64,000 nucleotides of DNA from Mermis nigrescens. Its lineage: Eukaryota > Nematoda > Enoplea > Mermithida > Mermithidae. Position 1 is the stretch's first letter; each line of letters starts with the position of its first letter. Positions 28,801 through 40,800 of this stretch are shown here, one piece after another. The stretch is from positions 42,483,784 through 42,547,783 of the forward strand of contig JAVLUZ010000154.1 of the NCBI GenBank assembly GCA_036768485.1, given 5' to 3'. Below the pieces are notes generated by a model. That model made no database searches. It was given only the letters and a program-made list of their open reading frames with translations, and was not told the DNA's origin. The translations under genes and the position numbers were made by a program.

Positions 28801-31800
28801 AGCCATTACCTGTATACTGAGGGACCCTCATAAAATTTTAAGCGATTACATGCATGTTTTATAGTAAAAGTTTATCTATTTACTCTAGCTCACATTCTAA
28901 AATAATGTATCACTTCGTGAAATTCTAATAGTTAGGTACACTTTTGCCATACAAAAAATTGAGTTCAAAAAATTCAAAAGGTTTTCACCAAAAATCGTCT
29001 GACAGTGACTTGTGTCTTGGACCCTTAGGGGGTAATACCCGTCCCCCTTATGGGAATGTGTGATGTCTCATTTATTACATCCATTACCTATTGCATCCAT
29101 ATCTGGGCAATAGCCAAAGCTTCAGCCCGTCCAACTATGGGCTCTCAAAGATTGGTTGGTCCTTAGTTGGACTGAAAATAGGTTAAAATGGCAATTTTCT
29201 TGGATTTTCCACTGTTTTATCGCATTTTTTCAAAATCAGCCCATCCAAATAGACCCTACAACCCGTCCAGCTATTGTGCCAGCCCGTTCCATGGATGGGC
29301 TGGGATGGGCTATTGCCCAGGTGTGATTGCATCCAATCGCTACAGCAGCAGTAGCAGTAGTGAAGATTCAAATGATATAGAGTGTGCTAATAGCAGCAAC
29401 ATAGACTTTATTGATGATTCAGACAATGAAATGCTGGACTAAATTTGTTTATTGTGACATAAATAGAAATAAAACTTGATATGAAAAGGCGCACCTAACT
29501 TTGCGCTTGCCATTTACTACTGAATGGAGCAGTCGCTCATTATTTCTTTTCCTATGCCCACTCCCACCCCGGCCAAAAAAGTCGCCCCAGTCGATCACTA
29601 GATAGTAGCTGAGAATACTTCAACAGCTTCAAGACACAAAACAAAACAAGTAAACAACAACTTTATTCAGCTAATACACAAAATTCAACAACAAAATTAG
29701 CCATTCACAAGCACAATCCATGCTGTGTGAACAGAATAAAAAATTGGGCAGAGCAATTTTTAAATGCATAATATTGAAATTTATTCATAAATTCTGCTCT
29801 GCTTCAAGAAAAAACAAAAAAATTTGCCATATTAGTAGAAAAATCCATGCCACACATAGCCTTTATTGAGCGGTTTTTCTCATTTGAAAAGTATATACTA
29901 TAGGAGAAAAACAGCAACAGGAAGGGGAGAGGATGAGAATGGATGGACACTTAACCTCGTGCATTGCAAGCAATTGTAAAAGGAACAACCATGATACAAA
30001 AAAACATTGACAATACACAGTATTTAATTCCAGTACAGATAAATTCTTAACCTGTGGATAAAAAACCCAAAACCCAACAATTTATTGCACCCGAAAAACC
30101 CAAGTTAAAAAAACCCAGCCTTGCCAACCCTGGTGCTGATCATTGATAATTGATCACATATCCCTATCATCACAATCATCATTATCCAATATGGTTAGAT
30201 CAAAAAGCTGATTGGCATTTGTTTTAATGAACACCAGCTTTCGGACTGTATCAGTGCTCAGTGAATTTCTCAATTTTGAATGGACAACACCAAAGGTTGA
30301 AAGTGCCTGCATCTCAGAATTCCAAAAACCCGAAAACCCAAGATTTTTTAGAATCCCAAAAACCTACCGAAAACTCCAAAACCCACTGATGTCAGCTCTG
30401 GTTGTGATGGAGACCGGTTTTGTCTGGATGCCTGATTTGTGGCCAACTAAGCATACAAAAAAACTTGGGCTCAACTTCAGAATATAGTCTACTCGTAAAT
30501 TCGCATTTCAATTCACGTTCAATTTAAACTGCTTTTAAGTTGTAGGGCTCCTCAGGAGAGAGCGCGGGAAAGATGTCTGATCGGAAAGGACCCAGTATTG
30601 AAGGAGCTGCAGGACTTCAAACATTGCATTTTTCAATGCTAAATTATAGGCAGTTTTTACAAAAATCTTAATCCGCTAATTTCACCCTAGAATTCTTAGG
30701 CTTAGGCAGTCCCGTATCCAGGGAGGATCAGAGGGCACGTGCTCCCCCGAAATAAAATGGAGAATGATTTTTTCCTTTACTCCCCCATTGCTTTTTTAGC
30801 CGAAAATCGCATGCAATATTCGGCGCTTCGCGCCAAATTTCACAATTATAAACAGTCTATTTAGGCCAAGCGCAGCGGTTAAAACACTCCATTTTTAGTC
30901 TTTATACAACTTAAAGCTTATTTTGCATCCATTTCTACTCTTCTGCACAGGAATTTTATTCGTTGATCCGACAATAAACCAAGTAACATTAACACTTCCA
31001 TTTTTAGTCTTTATACAATCCAAAGCGTATTTTGCATCTATGTCTTCCTGTTTTGCACAGGTTTTATGCAGAAAATGATATTTGTTCAAGAGGGTGTTTA
31101 TTGAATTCTCACCATATTTAAGGCATCTAGATAGCAAATTTACAAAGTCTAAAACTCTAGTGGTCGTGAAACGTTTTTTTTAAAATTTATCCTACGGTAA
31201 CCTAATGTTTTTTTGAGAAATTTTAGTCTCCCTCCAAAGCATAATCCTGAATACGAGAAATTTATGTTTTTACAATGTTTTTGCCAGAAAAAAATACATG
31301 TCATTTCCGATATGCGGATGACGAATATACAAATCGTTTTGCTTAAAAAAACTTCTTAAACGTGATCGCAAATTGTTGTCCAAACGTCTATAAATTGACC
31401 TAAGCACCTATGTCGATCTTGGCGGGGGTAACACCGACTTAAACCGCCTAAAATTCGCCTTCATCTTAAACTAAACCTCAGCCCGTGATCAAGCCCAGGT
31501 TACTTTTTGGGCTCGAGGCCGAGGCAGTTTAAAATCCTTGCCTCGGCCGAGGTCGAGGGTTGTGCCGAGGGTAAGGTAAATAGGTATATATGATGGCTGG
31601 TTTATGATATGTCGATGGTAAGATAAAAGTAAGTCATAGTTAATCTTATCAAGCTGCACTGTTCATGGGAATAACGTTAGATTCAATAATTAAACTGAGA
31701 AAAATCAAGTTATGAGGCATTTATGTCTTGTACTTTTATTTTTGTAAACGTCACTGCGTTCATGCGATCTAACAAATCTAAGATCAATTGATTGTGAATT

Positions 31801-34800
31801 ACTTTTATGCTCTTGAATGAAACAAAAAAATTAAAAAGATGCAAAAATGTAATAAATGAAAATGAAATACATCATTTAGTGAGTTTTTTGTGCCCATGAC
31901 CTCAAAAACTGGTATAAGCGCTAAAATAGCGTTAAACTATATTATTACACCGTTTCTGGTCAATTTAAAGCAATTTTGAAAAAAATTTCAAATTTATATC
32001 CGTTTTTTGCTTAATTTTCTTGAGAAAATTTTAGATTTTTCCATTCTGGGTTGTCTAGATACCCAATTCCCACGTACATGTCTGCTCCTGATTTGTCGAA
32101 TTTAATTTATCTATATATATTAGAGCTGCACGCGGGACCCGGGTAATCCGGGTAGAAAATAATTTTACTACCCACCCGGGTATACCCGGGTACCCGAATC
32201 CTTTAATATAAAATGGAAAATTAGCACTGCGGTTATGCAATATGTGCGAAGAATTGAATTAGAAACCTAGAAACATATTGCTTCCAAAGTGCGACTGAAT
32301 CACAATGTAAATGTGATTGGATATAATCAACCGTAAAATGTTAAATAAGCGAGTCTGTTAATATTTCCTATTATCACAATATATCGCGCATACGGTCTAG
32401 GCATATTCCATTATTTAGCTCTTTAGTTACATTACTTTATTTGTGCCGAATTCTTCTTATTCTTCATTGCAAACAAAAGAAGAAATTATCTGTTAGCGAC
32501 GCTTTTTTTATAATTCATTCACTTCTGTGACCATTATATAAATTTAAACTGCAACTTTTATTCACATCGTACGCGCAACTGTTTTAGTTAGACCTGGTTC
32601 AAAGCCTATCGATGTTCCAAATGCAGTCAGCCATAGGCGTAGCCAGAGGGGCATTGGGGGTACCTGCCCCCGAAATTTTTCAGCAATATTATTTTTTTGT
32701 TGCAATAATGTATGTCCAGAAAACTAGGTTCAAAAAGGCAAAAACTTCAAAATTTTCCGCGCCGAGTCATTATTATTTATTGCTATATAGATCCAACAAA
32801 TTTAAAAGCTTGAATCAGCTAAAATAATCCAGCACTCCACATCACTTTAGTAATTTAATGCACTATTTGTTCGTTGAATGAAACTGCGCATGTTTGTTGA
32901 GCATGATAGTAAAAGTGCGAAAATGATTGTGAACCAGTTTGTCTATTCTCTGCTTTGTTTGTCTTTTGTGTACCAGTTTGTCTATTATTTGTTTCGTTTA
33001 TCTTTCTTTACAAGGACACATAATCATACCTGGGAAATCGCTGACGGTTCGCCCCGTCCAACTTCCAACCAAAAGGGTGGGTGGGTCCCTAGACCCTGAA
33101 AAAGATGGGTCTGTCCCTGAAAAAAGGTAGGTCCGTGCCTGAAAAAGGTGGGTCGTTCAGCTTAATCAGTGGCTAGTCACTGAATTAAAGTGGGTCCATC
33201 CATGAAAAAGGTGTCGAACAGTGTAATTAGATGGTTCCTGTGGATGTTTTGCAAACTGATCATGATATACTGTATCTAGCATTTCCTATCTTCAAAAATT
33301 TTTTCCCTGTACAAAACATAGCCCCGTCCATGTTACCCCTTCACCCCGTCCAACTTTTGGTTCGGCCCGTCCTGGTGATGGGCCGATATGGGGCATTGCC
33401 CACGTGTGCACATAATCCTACTTTAATTGGAAGGAATGGCCAAATTTTCTTATGTTTTTGCGCATTTCTTGTTCTGTGAACTGCATTTTGTTAATTAGAA
33501 GGCCACAAATGGGCCTGAAAACGGTAAGAACAAAATTTTCATAGATACATCTTTCTATATCTTATTGGCAGCGACCCGTTGCTGCGCTATGTACCGAGCA
33601 GAGGTCGAAAAACGCATTTCAGATCAGTTTGTGCAATGTAGGAGTTCATCAATTTTAAGTGTTAAATTTTCCGGGACTCTGCCCCGGATCCCGCTCGCCA
33701 CCTCAGACGTCCCGCAGCCATAAAATCTCGTTGTACATGTGCAACGAGATTTTAGGGAGAACAAGCCAGGTAAAAGGGTTAGGAATTTCTAAAAATTTCC
33801 GGCGTTTCGCGCCGGCATTAATTTGTCTGTTTTGTATGATTTAAGCGGTATAAATTGAGTTTAATGTGCAAAAACGTCAAAATTTTCCGGCGCATAGCGC
33901 TGCCAGTTACTGTTCTTTCTTTTTGTTAAGCTCCAGCAATACGTTTAAAAGCCTGAATCACTCAAAATATCTTCAGTCAAAGTTAGTAATTCGCAGTTTT
34001 CTTGTTAGAAGCTTGAATTGTCAAAACTGTTTTGTACAAATTTGATAATTTTCTGCTCTATCAGATTATTAGTATTCACAGAGCTACAAACTGTTAAGGG
34101 TGGAAAAACTGACTAAATTTCTTGGCACTTTGCGCCACTTATGAATTCCGAATTGTTTGTCAATAACAGGCCGTAAATTCTACATGAAAACGTTTATGCC
34201 CCCGAACCAAAATTCTGACTACGTCTCTGCAGTCAGCTCCAGATAGACTTAGACTTGTTTTCGAATAAATTTTCATTTCCGGTTGATTTCAGAATTGCTT
34301 TTCGTCAATGTGTTTTCCTGCTTCAAATATTTTAATGACGCTATGAAGATACAAAACCTGCTTCACAATTTTTTGCTTTGAATTATGAAAATGACTTAAA
34401 TTTCATTAAATCCATACGAATTCTTCAGATTAAAGCCTTGATTTTATTTAATCTTGCATTAATTTTTTCAATAATTTTACTGCTTAAATATCACTTTGCC
34501 CTATACCTCACTGTCAACTGTGAATAAATTATGTTCACTGCATTCTCTTTTATCTAAGGTCCTACCCGGTTATACCCGGGTACCCGAATTACCCGGGTAA
34601 TGAAATAGCCGGGTACCCGGGTAGTAATATTTGCAAAGTGTGCAGCTCTAATATATATATATATATATATAGACATGAGGCTGTATTCAGGATTTTTCGA
34701 AACTGTCGAGATTGGCCTCAAAAATCCGTTGTTTACGTGCAAAATGATTTCTTTGTTCCATCGTCCCTTGTATCATTTTTATTTCAGAAAATTATTTAAA

Positions 34801-37800
34801 AAGCTGGAATCTTCAGATGTCTGGTAAATAAATAACAGATTACGTCGTTAAGAAAAATTAAACTTCCCAAAATTCTATTCTAATCCTCGATGCTCTTTAG
34901 CTTTGCTCTCGGCGTTATGGCTTAGGCTCCAAAAAACGCCGAGCGAGGCCGAGGCGTCGGTCCGATCGCTGAGCTAAGCCTAAGAAAAATTGAGAAAACC
35001 GACTCACAACAGGATTAATGTCAAAACTACCCATTTTCAAGCACTGTTGAATTGCAGATTTTAAGGCACTTAGCAATATTGAACGGATTTTTAAGAAATT
35101 TCTTTCCGCACCTTTTCATATTTTCTGAGTTTTTAAAAAGAATCCGAACTTTGTAAACTGGTTTTTAACAATGTCTGACGGAACTCATATTCTGCTCCTT
35201 AGCGCACAAATTTCATGAATAATGTGCCTACACAAACTTTTTTTGCTTTTCGGATTCCCCGAGTTTCTTTTGCCTAAAAATTTTAGGTTTCAGACAAAAC
35301 AAAATATATCGTTGTAGCATATCTTAGCCTATTCTTTATTCAACAAAATTATAGATATTAAATCGAGTTTTGACTGGTGTGTCATGTTTTCTTGCGGTAA
35401 TTGTTGCATAACTGACATTTGACTGGGGATTGAGATAATTTATTTTGTGAAAACTAGCCTAACTAATCTTTTGTAAAAATGAGCACGTTTATTGGATTGT
35501 TTTCGGAAAAACCATTTGAAATGTTGGCGGCTCTAGTTTCTTCCAAAATGTTTTAATCTGCTGAGAATTTGTAGCTATTTTGCCGTATAAACATTTTAGC
35601 TCCATTCATCAAATTGCCACATAAGTTCCGATTAATTTTACGCTCTTCGCTGCGAAATCTTTTTGACATGTATTTATTTTATAGCTGAACCGCAGACTGA
35701 ACGGTTTTTTCGCCCCCTCCCTGCAGAAATTTTTTTATCTCTTCCCTTAAAAATGCTAAATTTTTTGTCTATTTTTTCGAGAAGTCTGTGCATATTTGAC
35801 ATTAACCATGCTTTGTCCTGCATTTGACGGACTGTTTCCTGTCAATACACTCGTAATCATGTTTCATTCGTTAATTAGAGATATCTTACGCATGCATTTT
35901 GATTATTTGAGGCATCGGGTGCCATCAACATTTTCCCTCCCGCATAACCCCTCGCCCATAGACCATTTAATTCTTCTCTGCGTTTTTAATGCTTCTAGCT
36001 TTTACATACCTTCGTTAATCTGCAGAAAATCCATAATTTTTATATTTGAGATGTGCCAGGTCCCAGACCGGGGCCTGTGAAAAACGAAATAAACTAGAGA
36101 AAATAAGAAAAAATAATGTTTAAATTGGATTGTACTATTTGTTTATCTATTTGGGAATTTATTTTTTATTGATTTATATTATTTATTTAATGAAATTCAC
36201 TTAAATTGCGCTTTGACTGCTATTATTTCTTTTCAGGTGATAATGGGAGAATTTTCCGCAGAATAAAAATATAATTAATTTTCAATCTATAATAAATGTA
36301 AATGGAAATAAGGCGGAAAGGTTTCAAAAGTAGTAACAAAAATAACGTCACGGGTGATCCAGTGACTAACACCTGAGTGAAAACGGGGGCAATTCAATTT
36401 GTTTGAAAATTTCAGCTTGATTAACGCTTTTTATTACGAAAATAAGCATATTTGATCGATTATTTGTGAAAGCATTTAAAATATTAAGGCAACGACCTGC
36501 TTAAGTATGTGTACGAATTGTTTTATCCATCGATTAAGTTTTGTCCGTATGAAAGAGAATTATTAGAGCGAAGGAAAGTCAATCTGGGCTTAGAGTCTCA
36601 CGCTTCAGCCCATACATGTACGGCTCGAAATTTTGGGAGGGGGGTGTAAAGACCTGCAATTTTGGGCTAAAACGGTCCAAAAAAAATCTAAAAACGGCCA
36701 AAAATCGCACGTTTTTTCTAAAATCGTGGGTGGGGTTAAGAATTTTGTGACTCTGGGGAGGATGGAGGGACGACCAAATTTGGGTGGGGATCTCCCACCC
36801 CCTGTTACATGTCTGCTTCAGCCCTACCTCATAAAATAATGGAAAAGAAATAATCATCTTCTGATGACAGCTTAACAAATCGTCTTTTTGATTTTCGGTC
36901 GCCCGAGGACATCACAAGGGTAACGTTGGGAAGGTCATTCGCGTTTATCGCAAAAAATACGTTATTCACATTGACAAGATAACGCGAGAGAAAGCTAATG
37001 GAGCAACAGTGCACATCGGAATTCATCCGTCGAACGTAATTTTGTTTTTCGTTGGCGTTTAATTATTTTAATTTAATTTTTTAAATAAATTTAAATTGAA
37101 TTAATAAACTATTCTTTATCGTGTGCATTCTATAGAGATGTTAGGCTTTCAAAATTATTCAATCTTATTGAATTTGAATTTTCATTAGACAAATTTCTCT
37201 ATGGTGTTAAACTAGTCCGATTGTTAAATTTCAGATCAGGAATAAAATTACTGATAGTTTTCTTCCAGACTGGTGCTACAATTGCTAGTGCCAGACTCGC
37301 TGCGTGATATCTCTTTTAAAAAATGCAATATGAGTTTTTTGTCAATGAAAAGAGCTTGAGGGTAAGGTAAAGTAACAGTCACGGTTTTTTGTATTCGGCA
37401 AAGATTTTTCCCGATGTACAAAGATTTTCGGGAAGACAAAAACTGTGAAAAAAGGTGTGAAATTCCCAAAAATTTTCGGCGCTTCGCGCTGAAATGAGTG
37501 ATTGTTTGTCCTATATGTCCTTAAAATTACGGAATTTGCATTTTGAGTAGAAAAACGTCAAATTTTTCGGCGCTTCGCGCCGTTTTGTAAAAATTTTTAG
37601 TAATTTTTGGCGTCAGAAACTCAGAAATTAGCTAAAATACACTACCAACGGTCGAAAAACCCCGTTTTACCACAGTAAAATAGCTACAGTACCATATTAT
37701 AGTACACAAAAATTTGTATGTACAAAATGTACAAAGACTTTTGGGACCATCTTTGTACATACATGTACAAACGGACCTTGTACAAAAAACACTGGTAACA

Positions 37801-40800
37801 GCATTTCTCAAGAATTTAGGGTTCTATTATGAGATATTTTTCGAATATTCGCATTGACTGTTTCCAGGTTTTATTTTGTGGTTGAAACTTTTGTTGTCGT
37901 AATTTTTATTTAGGAAGCTAGTTTATTAGTGGATTTTTAATTTTTTGATCATCTCAGCAAACAGATGCGAATTCTAACTTTTCAGATGTAGAGGCACGTA
38001 GCTCTGGGGGAATGGTGGAGGGTGCGGACCTCTCCCTTAAAATTCAGAAAAAAACCCGGAAAAATAAGACTAGGTTATTTTGTGTTATTTTTGTCATTTT
38101 ATGTACCCCGGACTCCCCAAATTGGTGTTAGTCTCCCCAAAAATAGGACGGCCAGCTATGTGCCTGCAGATGTGCTGTAATTGTAATAAATATAAACATA
38201 AACTGTAATTTAATTTCTTTCTTCGCATATCTTTTCATTAATTTATATTAAACGTTGCGTTGCTTTTAAAGTTCATGTCCACAAAATAGTGCGCTCAATT
38301 TTTCCTTTTTTATTATTTTGCTGCGATCTTGCAATTAAATCGCATATCGTAATAGAAAGCGCTTGTCAGATGAGATACTTTTGTGCTAAGTTTTGCTTGA
38401 TTTCCTCGAAAACTTATGTAGCAATTCTTTTTTAGTGTTGTAGTTAAATTTTGCATTTTTTTAACAATGTGAATCGTTATAATACTTTTGTGTCGAAGAA
38501 GTGTTTTATTTAATTCACGTATATTATAGTTTAACTATTGCAGCCGTACGTGTAACGACTCGTAATTTTGGGATCCCGGCCAATTTTAGGGGGATTTACA
38601 TGACCACCAATTTTTGCCCAAGGTCAACATTTTTTTGGTTTTCGGGAGACGGTGGGGTTGTTCGATTTTGGGTGGGGGATCCCCCCTTTTGATTGAGGCT
38701 ATTTTCTTGAGTGTTGAAAATTTTTTTAATGCAATGCACAAGCCTACGTGCACACGATCGATAGTTCTTGGAGATGGTAGAACGAGTCTTTCGGATAGGA
38801 GTAGGGGGATAAATGAGTAGTGATCGACCGGAGCGGCCAAAATGGCCGAAGCCGGAGATCCGGCCGGAGCCGGATTGGACCATGTTGCTCCGGCCGGAGC
38901 CGGATTCGAAGAAATATTATTCTAAACGTGTGGGTAGATAGGACATCTTTGTAACCCAGACCTAGACCATAGTGCCAATGCATCTCAACTGCGTACCAGC
39001 TAGTTATGTAAAATAGACCACATTCAATAAAACTTTATTCAAAATTACTCGGCAATCTTGTTGTTTCGCAGCGATTGCATGAATCGATCGATAGAGTAAT
39101 TTTCTTTCCTCCTAAAAATGATTATTTTGCTATTGTGGTGGTGATAGACACTTTATTTTGTGCTACTTCATTTTTCTGCTATTGCATTGTGCTCTGACTA
39201 AATTTAATAAGTATAATGTCAGCAATTAGTACGTTAGGTCAATATGCAAAAAACGAAAAAATTCTCCGGCCCATGGCCGATTTTTGGATATCCTCCGGCC
39301 GGAGCACCGGAGTGGAAAAAATAGCCGGATTCGCCGGAGGCCGGAGCCGGATCTCCGGTAGATCAGTATAAATGATGATTAATTTTTGTTATTTAGTATC
39401 TAATTTTGTCACTTAATTTGCTGTATCTTTCTCTTGGTGGATGTAAAAATCGAAAGAAAAAACGAAATAGTGGAAGAAGAGTGTTTGGATGAATGAATTG
39501 AAAAATCTATTGCTCGAAAAATAAGTATGTGTACTTAAAGTAGACGTCCTTTAACGTTTTTCATGGTTCGAGCAATGGGTTTTGGTCCGGAAATAAATAT
39601 CCGTTTTGGGGTTCCAGCCAGATTTCCCCCCAGACCTCCACGCCCATGTGTGGGCTCCCATACCCTAGTGTGTATGTGTGTGTACGAGGTTTTGTGAAAT
39701 ATACTATAGCTACCTAGGTGGGCGGCACCAAAATTCTGGGGGTGCAAGATTTTTAAAGGTCAAAAAATGGCCTTAAATGGTGGTATGGTATGGCGAAAAA
39801 CACCATTTTCAACGTTTATCATCGATCACTATCCATTGATTTCTGGGAGTATTTTGGTTTTTCGGGAGGGGGTGCACAGCACACCCCCAAACCCCCACGC
39901 CCAGGTATGCTGCCTAATAATCATATGACCTTTGATTGTTTATGCAGATTTTCATAATCACAGTGGGTTTAGAAAGACCATGTCTTTTCTTTTTAAACCC
40001 TGTTAAACTTGATGAATCTGTTAGAATATCAGAATTTTATAGAAAAATTTGGCTTTGTTGTATGCTTGTTATGTTTATTACGTGGGCAGCAAGAAAATTC
40101 TGCGGGGTACAAGATTTTTCAAAGGTCAAAAAATAGCCTCTGGTGGTATGGCGAGAAAACACCATTTTTCGACGTTCCTCATCGAGTACTATCCATTGGC
40201 ATCAAAAAATTGCGAAAAAAACAAAAAAATTTCTAAAACTGAATTCTGGGGTTATTTTGGTTTCTCGGGGGGGGGTGCATACCCCAAACCTCCCCACGCC
40301 CAGGTATGGTCTACAGTAATCTGGAAGGAGGGTTTCAACTTCTAAGGGGTACTAACCTACCCCAAGCCCATGTGTGCTTGTTACCCTTGAAGGTTTTTTG
40401 ACCACATACCTCGCTGATTCTTAAATTATCTTTTTTTGGTGCAATGTATGCCTGAAATGTGAGTGTACTTATCTAAAAATGTAACTGTAGCATACTTGTA
40501 ATAGGGGGTTCGGAAAATCGTCCCGCCCAAAGTTGAACGTCTTCTCAACCCTATCCCCAAAGTAAGGAAATTTATGACCCCATTTTTGGCGAATACTTGC
40601 TTTTTTTGCTATTTTTGGTCAAGAATTTTGAGTCATTCACACCCTCTGTCGCTTCAAAATTTTCTTTTGTACCCCCCAACCAAAATTTCGAGCCTTACAT
40701 GTACGAACAGAAGTGTTGCTAGTTTAAAATTTTGATTGAGTTTGATCTTTCGACGTCATGAAGTATCACGTATATAGACAGGTAGGTAGGTAGGTACTTA

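Larger units (their letters stand above)
26802..29600. mobile_element. hAT-type element nested in another, perfect TSD
   Basis: The ends TAGTGATCGACCGGGGC and GCCCCAGTCGATCACTA are inverted; the flanks GATAGTAG (26794-26801 and 29601-29608) are identical. The interior 27.37-29.07 kb parallels 12.37-14.11 kb of the element at 11846-14415. Confidence 0.92.
26659..30132. mobile_element. hAT-type element, 3.47 kb, perfect TSD
   Basis: The start CAGGGATGGAAAAAACCC and the end TTGCCAACCCTG are imperfect inverted ends. The flanks GTGCTGAT (26651-26658 and 30133-30140) are identical. GGGTTTTT-rich subterminal repeats occur at both ends. It contains the element 26802-29600. There is no transposase frame. 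Confidence 0.9.
31483..34971. mobile_element. hAT-type element, 3.5 kb, with nested insertions
   Basis: The ends CCGTGATCAAGCCC and TCGGTCCGATCGCTG resemble those of 11846-14415, with GGCCGAGG arrays at both ends (31513-31565 and 34938-34960). The flanks ACCTCAGC and AGCTAAGC agree at 6 of 8. It is interrupted by 32121-34650. Confidence 0.75.
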
